A DNA stretch of 13,654 bases from Anaerolineales bacterium UBA4826 (GTDB lineage: Bacteria > Chloroflexota > Anaerolineae > UBA4142), in assembly GCA_002400365.1 (NCBI GenBank), contig DHFK01000044.1, positions 1-13,654 of the forward strand, given 5' to 3'. Numbering within the stretch: the first letter of the stretch is position 1; each line of letters begins with the position of its first letter. The position numbers were made by a program, and so were the translations under genes. Under the pieces are notes generated by a model that did no database searches, was not told the DNA's origin, and saw nothing but the letters and a program-made list of their open reading frames with translations. Of this stretch, positions 6,382 through 12,736 are shown piece by piece.

Positions 6382-7008
6382 CTATAGTTCCCCTCTGATT
6401 TCGCGTTCCAGCCGCGCGAAGAATGTCGCCATGTACGCGTGGCGTTCGTCCGCGATTTGGCGCGCGGTCGCCGTAAAGACGCGTTCGCGCACTTGACTCA
6501 GTTTGACGGCGAACTCGGCAACGGGCGTGTGCTCTGAATTGCGCTGGTCGCGCGTCGCCACCGCGTCGGGCGCGACCGCGCCCCACAAGCGCTGGTTGAG
6601 CGCGCCGGCGACGGCGTACGCGCGTGCCACGCCGATCGCGCCAATCGAATCGAGTTTGTCCGCGTCGAACAGGACTTGGGCTTCGCGCGTTTGTGGTGCT
6701 GTGTTCCCGCGGAACCGATGGGCGGCAATCGCGTGCGCGACGGCGTCGGCTTGCGCTGGCGCAACGCCGCGCGCGAGCAAAATGGCGCGGGCGCGTGCGG
6801 CTGCCATTTGCGCGTGATCGCCGCCGCTCGCGTCCTCGTCCGCCCGCGCGATGTCGTGCAAGAGCGCGGCGGCGCGCACGATCGCGACGTTCGCGCCTTC
6901 CGCGCGCGCCAAGCGCTCTGCGAGCGCGAGCACGCGCAGCACATGATCGAAATCGTGCGCGCTCTCCGCGCCGTGATAGTATGTCTTGGCTTCGTCAACG
7001 GTCAGCAT
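6382..7008 (-). CDS. HD-domain phosphohydrolase (YpgQ/YedJ-like)
   Basis: This 208-residue cytoplasmic protein has HD-superfamily metal ligands in order: His22 in SAHDFDHVLRV, His51-Asp52 in ALLHDIA, and Asp117 in DADKLDSIGAIG. Further His residues sit at 65 (DHAQM) and 97 (AAHRFRG). The layout and length fit the small YpgQ/YedJ group of nucleotide or phosphate-ester hydrolases, whose physiological substrate is unsettled. The ATG at 7008 is preceded by GGGGAG about 10 bases upstream. It is the first gene of a - strand set with the anti-sigma factor (44 bases downstream) and the secreted protein; a functional tie is not evident. It faces a divergent acylphosphatase gene across a 118-base region. 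Confidence 0.85.
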   Translation of the reverse strand: MLTVDEAKTYYHGAESAHDFDHVLRVLALAERLARAEGANVAIVRAAALLHDIARADEDASGGDHAQMAAARARAILLARGVAPAQADAVAHAIAAHRFRGNTAPQTREAQVLFDADKLDSIGAIGVARAYAVAGALNQRLWGAVAPDAVATRDQRNSEHTPVAEFAVKLSQVRERVFTATARQIADERHAYMATFFARLEREIRGEL

Positions 7009-7014
7009 CGTTAT

Positions 7015-7042
7015 TTGTCTCCCCGTTCAGAAATGGTATAAT
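7015..7042 (+). promoter_or_regulatory. Sigma-70 promoter of acylphosphatase/FecR pair
   Basis: TTGTCT (7015-7020) and a perfect TATAAT (7037-7042) are separated by 16 bases. Transcription would begin near 7049, a few bases before the long inverted repeat that ends on the start codon. The match to the -35 box is moderate and the spacing slightly short. Confidence 0.55.
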
Positions 7043-7052
7043 AAGCGCAGGA

Positions 7053-7128
7053 ATTTTCGATTTTCGATTTCAGGTTTAGTGACGACAGACAGAGTTGAAT
7101 CGAAAATCGCAAATCCAAAATCGAAAAT
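7053..7128 (+). repeat. Heptad-built inverted repeat spanning the start codon
   Basis: The left side is ATTTTCG twice (7053-7066) followed by ATTTCAG. The right side is four 7-base units: CGAAAAT, CGCAAAT, CCAAAAT, CGAAAAT (7101-7128). The 18-base arms 7053-7070 and 7111-7128 pair with one mismatch across a 40-base loop; an alternative partner at 7097-7114 pairs with two mismatches. The arms are AT-rich in a GC-rich region. The stem includes the first two bases of the ATG at 7127, so folding in the mRNA could hide it. It may instead be a dispersed intergenic repeat. Confidence 0.75.
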
Positions 7129-7426
7129 GGATATGTCTGCGAAAGACTTGTCAGTGAGTCGTCTCACCGCCATCGTCACCGGCGTCGTCCAGGGCGTAAA
7201 CTTTCGCTGGTTCACACAGCGCCGCGCGGCGGAACTGGGAGTCGTCGGTTATGTGCGTAATCGCTCTGACGGCTCGGTCGAATTTGTCGCCGAAGGTTCG
7301 CGCAACGCGCTGCAACGCCTCTTGGACGCGGCGCGGGTGGGGCCATCCTCTGCGGTTGTCGCAAACGTGAGCGCGCAGTGGAGCGCGCCTACGGGAGAAT
7401 TCCAGCGCTTTGAAATTCGTTTCTGA
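7127..7426 (+). CDS. acyP: Acylphosphatase
   Basis: This 99-residue cytoplasmic enzyme hydrolyses the carboxyl-phosphate bond of acylphosphates such as acetyl phosphate or 1,3-bisphosphoglycerate. The signature is complete: AIVTGVVQGVNFRWFTQRRAAELGVVGYVRNRSDGSVE, with the phosphate-binding loop VQGVNFR (residues 21-27, catalytic Arg27) and catalytic Asn45 in YVRNRSDG. The open frame reaches back to 6986, but that part precedes the predicted promoter. Start candidates are ATG at 7127, ATG at 7133 and GTG at 7154; none has a clear Shine-Dalgarno site, and the first lies in a long inverted repeat. I give 7127; the family length of about 90-98 residues would equally suit 7133. A FecR-domain gene follows 33 bases later, probably in the same transcript. 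Confidence 0.92.
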   Translation: MDMSAKDLSVSRLTAIVTGVVQGVNFRWFTQRRAAELGVVGYVRNRSDGSVEFVAEGSRNALQRLLDAARVGPSSAVVANVSAQWSAPTGEFQRFEIRF

Positions 7427-7459
7427 GTCAAATCCGCGCGTGGACTTGGTTGTCTCTCG

Positions 7460-8671
7460 ATGATGCGTAAAAATTCCGAACGCGTCGCGTGGTTCGTCAT
7501 CTTGGGCGCGTTCGTCGTGTTTCTGGCGCTCTGCGCGATCGTGCCCCTGAGCGTGCGTTATTATCTACGACACGCCACCACGCGTCAAACGGCAACGCTC
7601 GATGTGATCGGCGGGACGGTGCGCGTGCTCGAACCGGGTGTCGCCGCGCCGATCGCCGTCACCGGCACGATGCAGTTGCCCGAAGGCACGGCGATTGAAA
7701 CCGACGAAAATTCGCGCGGCATACTTACATTTGCCGATCGCAGCACGGCGATTCTTTTTCCGGGCACGCAGATCACCTTGCGCGAGATGCGCGTCGCCGC
7801 CTTCCCCTGGGGCGTCGAGCCGACGACGGTGCTGATCGTCCAAACGCGCGGCACCTTGCGCGTGGGCGCAGCGCAGCAGGTCGCGCCGGGAGGCGACGTG
7901 ACTGCGCCGCGGCAATTCCAGATCAAGTTGAGGCAAGGTACAGTGACACTGACGGAGGGAAGTTATCGCATTGTCGTGGAGGCGGACGCGTCACAGGTGT
8001 CGGTGCGGGATGGGCGCGCCGACGTGGAGGCGCAAGGTCGCGTCGTGACGGTTGGCCGCGGGCAGCGCACGGTCGTGCGCCGCAACGAGCCGCCGCTGTC
8101 GCCCTTGCCGGCCGCCCAGGACTTGGTCGTCAACGGCGACTTGCAGGACCCGCTCCCGCGCGGGTGGAACGAGGTGCACGATCCCCTGAATGACCCGAAC
8201 ATTCGCAACGGCGTCGTCCAACCCGAGCGTGTGGGGGAGCGGATGGCAGTGCATATCGTGCGCGCCGGTTCCAACCAAACCAGCGCGATCACCGGCATCA
8301 TCCAGTATTTCAATCGCGAAGTCTCGGACTATCGTTCCCTGCGGTTGGCGGTGGACGTCCGGGTGCACCTGCAGAGTTTGTCCGGCGGCGGCATTCTTAG
8401 TTCCGAATATCCGGTGATCGTCCGGCTGAAATATCGGGACGTGTACGGCAGCGAAGCGGAATACGTGCACGGATTCTATATTCAGAACGCCACGAACAAT
8501 CCGACGGTGAACGGCGAACTCGTTCCGCAAGACGTGTGGATCCCCTTTGAGAGCGGCAATCTGTTTGAAACGCTCGAGCCCCGACCGTTCGTGATTACCT
8601 CGCTCCAGATCTATGCCTCGGGCTGGGACTATGATTCGTACGTCACCGGCGTGCGGCTAATAGTTGAATAG
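7460..8671 (+). CDS. FecR-domain membrane protein with C-terminal beta domain
   Basis: This 403-residue protein has one transmembrane helix (about residues 10-32) after a short cytoplasmic start, and the rest is predicted outside the membrane. Residues 45-208 form a FecR-like region: IGGTVRVLEPG, RGILTFADRSTAILFPGTQITL, then GSYRIVVEADASQVSVRDGRADVEAQGRVVTVGRGQRTVV. In ferric-citrate systems FecR relays a signal to an ECF sigma factor, but many FecR-domain proteins in other phyla have no such partner, and none is encoded nearby. From about 220 the protein begins LVVNGDLQDPLPRGWNEVHDP, the typical opening of a galactose-binding/carbohydrate-binding jelly-roll. Start is ATG 7460 or the next codon, ATG 7463; neither has a clear ribosome site, so coupling to acylphosphatase is possible. 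Its 3' end meets radC across a complex hairpin. Confidence 0.75.
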   Translation: MMRKNSERVAWFVILGAFVVFLALCAIVPLSVRYYLRHATTRQTATLDVIGGTVRVLEPGVAAPIAVTGTMQLPEGTAIETDENSRGILTFADRSTAILFPGTQITLREMRVAAFPWGVEPTTVLIVQTRGTLRVGAAQQVAPGGDVTAPRQFQIKLRQGTVTLTEGSYRIVVEADASQVSVRDGRADVEAQGRVVTVGRGQRTVVRRNEPPLSPLPAAQDLVVNGDLQDPLPRGWNEVHDPLNDPNIRNGVVQPERVGERMAVHIVRAGSNQTSAITGIIQYFNREVSDYRSLRLAVDVRVHLQSLSGGGILSSEYPVIVRLKYRDVYGSEAEYVHGFYIQNATNNPTVNGELVPQDVWIPFESGNLFETLEPRPFVITSLQIYASGWDYDSYVTGVRLIVE

Positions 8672-8679
8672 TGCGATCA

Positions 8680-8736
8680 TTGGATAGTGCAATAGCCGAG
8701 GCCCTAATTGGGCAACTATCGCACCACGCTATCCAA
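8680..8736. repeat. Nested hairpin between convergent fecR-like gene and radC
   Basis: The outer arms TTGGATAG (8680-8687) and CTATCCAA (8729-8736) are perfect inverted copies. Inside, GTGCAATAG (8687-8695) pairs with CTATCGCAC (8716-8724) with one mismatch, and a top hairpin GCCC/GGGC (8701-8704, 8710-8713) closes on TAATT. The hexamer ATAGTG with a following C also occurs just upstream as a direct repeat (ATAGTGC at 8668-8674 and 8684-8690). The radC stop codon (8729-8731) lies inside the outer arm. There is no T-run on either side, so this is a 3'-end structure or repeat element and not a classic terminator. Confidence 0.65.
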
Positions 8737-9445
8737 ACCCCAGCCCTCTTTCCTTCAAACTCACGAACTTTTGCCCCGCGCCGATCACTACGTGATCGAG
8801 CACGTCAATGTCCAGAATCTTTCCCGCCTTGACGATTTCGCCAGTCACCGCCACGTCTTCCGGCGAGGGCGTTGGATCGCCGGAGGGATGATTGTGCGCG
8901 ACAATGATCGCCGCGCAGTTTTGCCGCACCGCTTCCTTGAACAACTCGGCGACGCGAATGACGGTCGTGTTGACCGAGCCGCTGTAAACGGTCGGTATGC
9001 CCAGCACGTGGTTCTTGGTGTCAAGGAGCAAAGTGCGCATGACTTCTTGCTCCATCACGCTCATATCGGACAGCAAAGTCACCGCGTCGGCAGGGGATTT
9101 GACGACTGGGCGTTCCCCCGGCGCGGCGACGCTCAAACGCCGTCCCAGTTCGAACGCGGCTTGCAATTCGATGGCTTTGACCGCGCCGATGCCTTCTGCG
9201 CGGGTCAACTCGCCGTGCGGCGCGCGCGCCAAGCCGCCCAGCCCACCGTACTCGCGGAGCAGGCGTTCGGCGAGATGAAGCACATGCTCGCCGCGGCGAC
9301 CGGTGCGCAGGATGATCGCGAGCAACTCTTCGGTCTTGAGCGCGCTAGCGCCTAGGCGGCGCAAGCGTTCACGCGGCAAATCGCTTTTGTCAACCGTCGT
9401 CAGCAAATACTCGGCGCGCGGGGAGGGGTTCTCGGATGGCAGCAT
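8729..9445 (-). CDS. radC: RadC family (UPF0758) JAB/JAMM-domain protein
   Basis: This 238-residue cytoplasmic protein carries the RadC layout. An N-terminal helical part has DLPRERLRRLGASALKTEELLAIILRTG (residues 22-49), followed by a helix-hairpin-helix-like segment (TRAEGIGAVKA, 81-91). The C-terminal JAB domain has the metal motif HNHPSGDPTPSPED, giving His184, His186 and Asp197. The old link to DNA repair in E. coli was withdrawn; the family is a putative metallopeptidase or nuclease with unproven role, sometimes linked to competence. In-frame ATGs at 9508 and 9553 lie inside or before the promoter, so ATG 9445 is chosen; it has GGAG about 9 bases upstream and gives the usual family length. 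It is divergent from the GAF/GGDEF gene and shares an operator-like region with it. Confidence 0.93.
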   Translation of the reverse strand: MLPSENPSPRAEYLLTTVDKSDLPRERLRRLGASALKTEELLAIILRTGRRGEHVLHLAERLLREYGGLGGLARAPHGELTRAEGIGAVKAIELQAAFELGRRLSVAAPGERPVVKSPADAVTLLSDMSVMEQEVMRTLLLDTKNHVLGIPTVYSGSVNTTVIRVAELFKEAVRQNCAAIIVAHNHPSGDPTPSPEDVAVTGEIVKAGKILDIDVLDHVVIGAGQKFVSLKERGLGFG

Positions 9446-9506
9446 CGTCGCATTCTCCGAAGGACTGGATTGGTCGCAGCGTCGTCGAGCGCTCTGCGGC
9501 GCTGTC

Positions 9507-9535
9507 ATTATAAGCGACGCGCGCGCATTTGGCAA
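9507..9535 (-). promoter_or_regulatory. Sigma-70 promoter of radC
   Basis: On the - strand TTGCCA (9530-9535) and a perfect TATAAT (9507-9512) are separated by exactly 17 bases. Transcription would begin near 9500, leaving a leader of about 55 bases and excluding the two upstream ATG codons at 9508 and 9553. The -35 box forms one arm of the dyad at 9530-9552. Confidence 0.78.
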
Positions 9536-9552
9536 ACGGGAAACGTTTGTCA
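9530..9552. promoter_or_regulatory. Operator-like dyad covering both divergent -35 boxes
   Basis: TGGCAAACG (9530-9538) and CGTTTGTCA (9544-9552) are inverted copies with 8 of 9 pairs, around GGAAA. The arms contain the -35 boxes of radC and of the GAF/GGDEF gene, so one dimeric repressor could shut both. A second nested palindrome, AAACGTTT (9541-9548), has the central CG seen in LacI/PurR-family operators. Part of the symmetry follows from two similar -35 boxes facing each other; the extra matching bases CAAACG/CGTTTG do not. Confidence 0.45.
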
Positions 9553-9575
9553 TAGAGCAGTTTTTGATTTATACT
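9547..9575 (+). promoter_or_regulatory. Sigma-70 promoter of the GAF/GGDEF gene
   Basis: TTGTCA (9547-9552) and TATACT (9570-9575) are separated by exactly 17 bases, each matching consensus at five of six positions. Transcription would begin near 9582, so a possible TTG start at 9577 would not be transcribed and the ATG at 9622 is the likely start. Confidence 0.75.
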
Positions 9576-9621
9576 GTTGCGCGACCATGCGACCCATCTT
9601 TACGATCCGACCGAGTCCCTG

Positions 9622-12600
9622 ATGTCTGACCACGCGCATCCGGTATCCATTCTGCGTCCGATTGCCTGGGCGACGGCGATTTTCCTGCTGGGCGCGTTAT
9701 TCGCCATTCAAGCCTTTCCATTGCCCGAGTGGCGTCGCGTCCTGCTCAATATTCTCCTGTTTGGCTTTGCGATCCTTTCCTTTATGATGTTGCAGATGGT
9801 TGCGCGGAAATCTTCGGTCGGCGCGCGGTTCACCACCTTGGCGGGTTTGGCTTATCTCCTCGTGATCGCGGCGGCAGATTACTTGATGGCGACGGTGGAT
9901 ATGACGCCCTTGTACACCGTCGTCATTATCATCATGGCAGTCATCGCCGGGCGCCGCTCTGCGCTCATTGGCGCGGCAGTGGCAAGCGTGCTACAAGTGA
10001 CGGAGGGGGGTTTTGTCGCTGATCGAATCGGTTGGGGTTTTGGCGGGTTTCTGCGCATCATCGTCTATTTTCTGTCCGCGCTCGTCGTCTCGGAACTTGC
10101 CGAAGCCCTGACCCGGCGCTGGCGCGAGGCGGTCGCGCAAACCGAGCGGCAGCGCCGGGAGATCGAACGGCGCAAAGACGAGTTGGAGGGACTGTACCAA
10201 GTCTCGCAAGCGTTTGCCAACCTCACCGACGCGACGGCAACGTTTCGCAGCGTGACCGAGCGGATCGCGCGCCTGCTCGGCGCGGAAATCTGCATCCTGG
10301 CGCTGCTCGAAGAGCGCGGCAACCGCGTCCGCGCCATGGCGCCCGGCTACGGCTTGAGCGACGAACAGATCGCGCGCTTTGCGTATGAGGTGACCGACGA
10401 AATCGTCGCCGTGTGGAATATCGGCGAATGCGAATGGCTGATGTTGGAAGATTTTTCCGCTTTGCCGGTCTATCTCCGCGAATTGGCGCAAGACCTCCGC
10501 ATCCATCAATTGATCGGCGCGCGGATGATGTGGCAGGGGCTTCCCAGCGGCGTGATCTTTGTCGCGAACAAAAGGGAAGGCGGTCCATTCGCGGAGAAGG
10601 ACGCGCGGCTGTTGAGCATCTTGGCGGGGCAGGCGGCGGTCGCGGTTGAAAATGCGCGGCTCTATCGCCAGGCGCAAGCGAATCTGCGGGACGTGACCCG
10701 GCTGTATGCGATAAGCGCGCAACTGATCGAACAACTCGACCCGCGGGAAATTCCCGCGCGCGTCGTCGCCGCGGTTGCCGACGCGCTGAGCGCGCCGATT
10801 GCGACCATCGCGTTGGTGAACGAAACGACCGGGCTGTTGGAGTATGCGGCGACCGTGGGCGTACCCGCAGAAGCGCTCGAGATCCCTTTTCGCGAGAATG
10901 GTTTCGGTATGGCAGTGGTGCGCACCGGCAAGGCGCGTTTTATCGAAGACATTCAAACGATGCAAGAGGCTAGTCCGGTTTCGCGGGTCTGGGGCTACCG
11001 GGCGATCGCTTGTTTGCCCATTAGTCGCGGCGAAAAGCGCATTGGCGCGCTCTACGTCAACTATTCCGAACCGCACGTCTTTACCCAAGTCGAAAAAAAC
11101 GTCCTGGCGACCTTTGCGAACCAAACCGCGATCGCGCTCGAAAATGCGCGGTTGATGCGCGCCGAACAGCGCAAAGCCATGGAACTTGCCGCGCTGGCTG
11201 ACTTGAGCCGATCGCTCGCGGAAACGATGAACCTCGAAGAATTGTTCCGCGCCGTCGAGCGCCAAGTCCGCCGCAGTCTGCCCGCCGGCGATGGGGGAGC
11301 ATTGCTGATGTACGACGCGACAGACAATACGCTGACGACGCGCGCGGCGTTTGGGTACGACGATGATCAAGTCAGTCGGCTCGCGCTTGCGCCGGGTGAG
11401 TCTATCGCCGGCGCGGTCTTCCAGTCCGGCAAAGGCATGTTTCTCAGCGGCGCCGAGCCGATTCAAGCCGCGCGCGCCTCGATGCGCCCGGAGAACGCCG
11501 CGCGCTTTGCGCGGACCGCGCACCCCAACCGGCGATCGAAGAGCGTGATCTGCGCGCCGCTCAAGATCGGCGCCGAAGTGCTGGGCGTCCTGCTTCTGGA
11601 CAATTTCAAATCACCCGAAACCTTTACGCCGGAGGATCTGCGCTTTCTGGAAGCCCTGGCAGACCGCGCCGCCCTCGCGATCCGCAATGCCCAACTGTAC
11701 GAACGCGGCTTGCGCCGCGCGGCGCAGTTGAGCGTCGTCGCCGAGGTCGGTCATCGCGTGACTTCGATCTTGGACATGGATGAACTGACGCACACCCTGG
11801 TGCGTTTGGTGCACACCAAGTTCGGTTATCGCTATGTGCATCTCTTCATGGTCGAAGCCGAAAAGCGTCAGGCGCTCCTGCGCGCCGGCATTGGCGCGGG
11901 TCAAGCCGCAGGCATCTCCGAGCCGTTCGCCATACCGTTTGACGCCGGGATGGTCGGCTGGGTCGCCGAAAACGGCCAGGTGCTGCTCGCGAACGATGTC
12001 ACGCAAGAGCCGCGCTTTCTCTTTCACCCCGCTGTGCCGGACACGCGCGCCGAACTGACGGTCCCCCTGCTGATCGGCAGCCGGACGATCGGCGTGCTCG
12101 ACGTGCAGAGCGAACGCCTCAAGGTCTTTGAGCCGAGTGACGTGGCGACGCTCGAGACGCTCGCCGGGCAGGTCGCCATCGCGATTGAAAACGCCCGTCT
12201 GTACGGCGAGGTGCGCGAGCAGGCGCGGCGCGACAGTTTGACGCAGGTGTACAACCACGGATATTTTCTGGAACGTCTGCACGAAGAGATCGAACGCGCC
12301 CGGCGCGACGCGCGCCCGCTGGCGTTCATCATGCTCGACATTGATTTCTTCAAAGAGTACAACGATACGTACGGTCACGCGTTTGGCGATGTGGTCCTCG
12401 GCGCGATCGTCCAGGCGATTCGCGCGCACGTCAAACACTCGGACTTGGTGGGACGCTGGGGCGGCGAAGAATTCTGTATCGCGTTGTTGAACGCAGACGC
12501 CGCGCAAGCCGTGATCGTCTCAGAGCGAATTCGCAAGACCCTGGCAGCCACGCAGTTGCCACCGCAGGATGGCAAGCCGATTCCCATTCCGACGGTCAGC

Positions 12601-12726
12601 CAGGGCATTGCCGATTTTCCAAACGACGCCAGCAACGGCGCGCAATTGGTGGATGTGGCGGACGCCGCGCTCTACTCCGCCAAAGCGCATGGGCGCGATC
12701 AGGTGTGTGTCTTTGGTGACTGCTGA
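9622..12726 (+). CDS. Membrane-anchored diguanylate cyclase with four GAF domains
   Basis: This 1034-residue protein starts with about five or six transmembrane helices (roughly residues 10-165). A charged coiled coil follows (about 165-200, AQTERQRREIERRKDELEGL). Four GAF sensor domains each end in an NARLY-type helix near residues 343, 507, 690 and 857, and a GGDEF domain occupies about 866-1034. The catalytic site is intact: DIDFFKEYNDTYGHAFGD and GRWGGEEF (GGEEF at 947-951), so it should make cyclic di-GMP from two GTP. The inhibitory RxxD site upstream reads KHSD (938-941), so product inhibition may be weakened. GAF domains may bind small ligands, nucleotides or tetrapyrroles; no chromophore Cys motif is evident. 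A glycosyltransferase gene starts 10 bases after the stop, which suggests cotranscription and fits an exopolysaccharide or envelope output. No EAL domain is present. Confidence 0.92.
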   Translation: MSDHAHPVSILRPIAWATAIFLLGALFAIQAFPLPEWRRVLLNILLFGFAILSFMMLQMVARKSSVGARFTTLAGLAYLLVIAAADYLMATVDMTPLYTVVIIIMAVIAGRRSALIGAAVASVLQVTEGGFVADRIGWGFGGFLRIIVYFLSALVVSELAEALTRRWREAVAQTERQRREIERRKDELEGLYQVSQAFANLTDATATFRSVTERIARLLGAEICILALLEERGNRVRAMAPGYGLSDEQIARFAYEVTDEIVAVWNIGECEWLMLEDFSALPVYLRELAQDLRIHQLIGARMMWQGLPSGVIFVANKREGGPFAEKDARLLSILAGQAAVAVENARLYRQAQANLRDVTRLYAISAQLIEQLDPREIPARVVAAVADALSAPIATIALVNETTGLLEYAATVGVPAEALEIPFRENGFGMAVVRTGKARFIEDIQTMQEASPVSRVWGYRAIACLPISRGEKRIGALYVNYSEPHVFTQVEKNVLATFANQTAIALENARLMRAEQRKAMELAALADLSRSLAETMNLEELFRAVERQVRRSLPAGDGGALLMYDATDNTLTTRAAFGYDDDQVSRLALAPGESIAGAVFQSGKGMFLSGAEPIQAARASMRPENAARFARTAHPNRRSKSVICAPLKIGAEVLGVLLLDNFKSPETFTPEDLRFLEALADRAALAIRNAQLYERGLRRAAQLSVVAEVGHRVTSILDMDELTHTLVRLVHTKFGYRYVHLFMVEAEKRQALLRAGIGAGQAAGISEPFAIPFDAGMVGWVAENGQVLLANDVTQEPRFLFHPAVPDTRAELTVPLLIGSRTIGVLDVQSERLKVFEPSDVATLETLAGQVAIAIENARLYGEVREQARRDSLTQVYNHGYFLERLHEEIERARRDARPLAFIMLDIDFFKEYNDTYGHAFGDVVLGAIVQAIRAHVKHSDLVGRWGGEEFCIALLNADAAQAVIVSERIRKTLAATQLPPQDGKPIPIPTVSQGIADFPNDASNGAQLVDVADAALYSAKAHGRDQVCVFGDC

Positions 12727-12736
12727 GGGTGTGAAG

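Noticed and set aside
9577..9621. TTG start for the GAF/GGDEF protein
   Set aside because: The codon lies 2 bases after the -10 box, so it would precede the predicted transcript start; the ATG at 9622 begins the expected short N-terminus before the first membrane helix.
9991..11523. A 510-codon open frame on the - strand
   Set aside because: It is antisense to the GAF region of the diguanylate cyclase; composition is Arg-rich, with no motif and no plausible promoter or ribosome site.
11611..12507. A 298-codon open frame on the - strand
   Set aside because: Antisense to the fourth GAF and GGDEF domains, which are clearly coding on the + strand.
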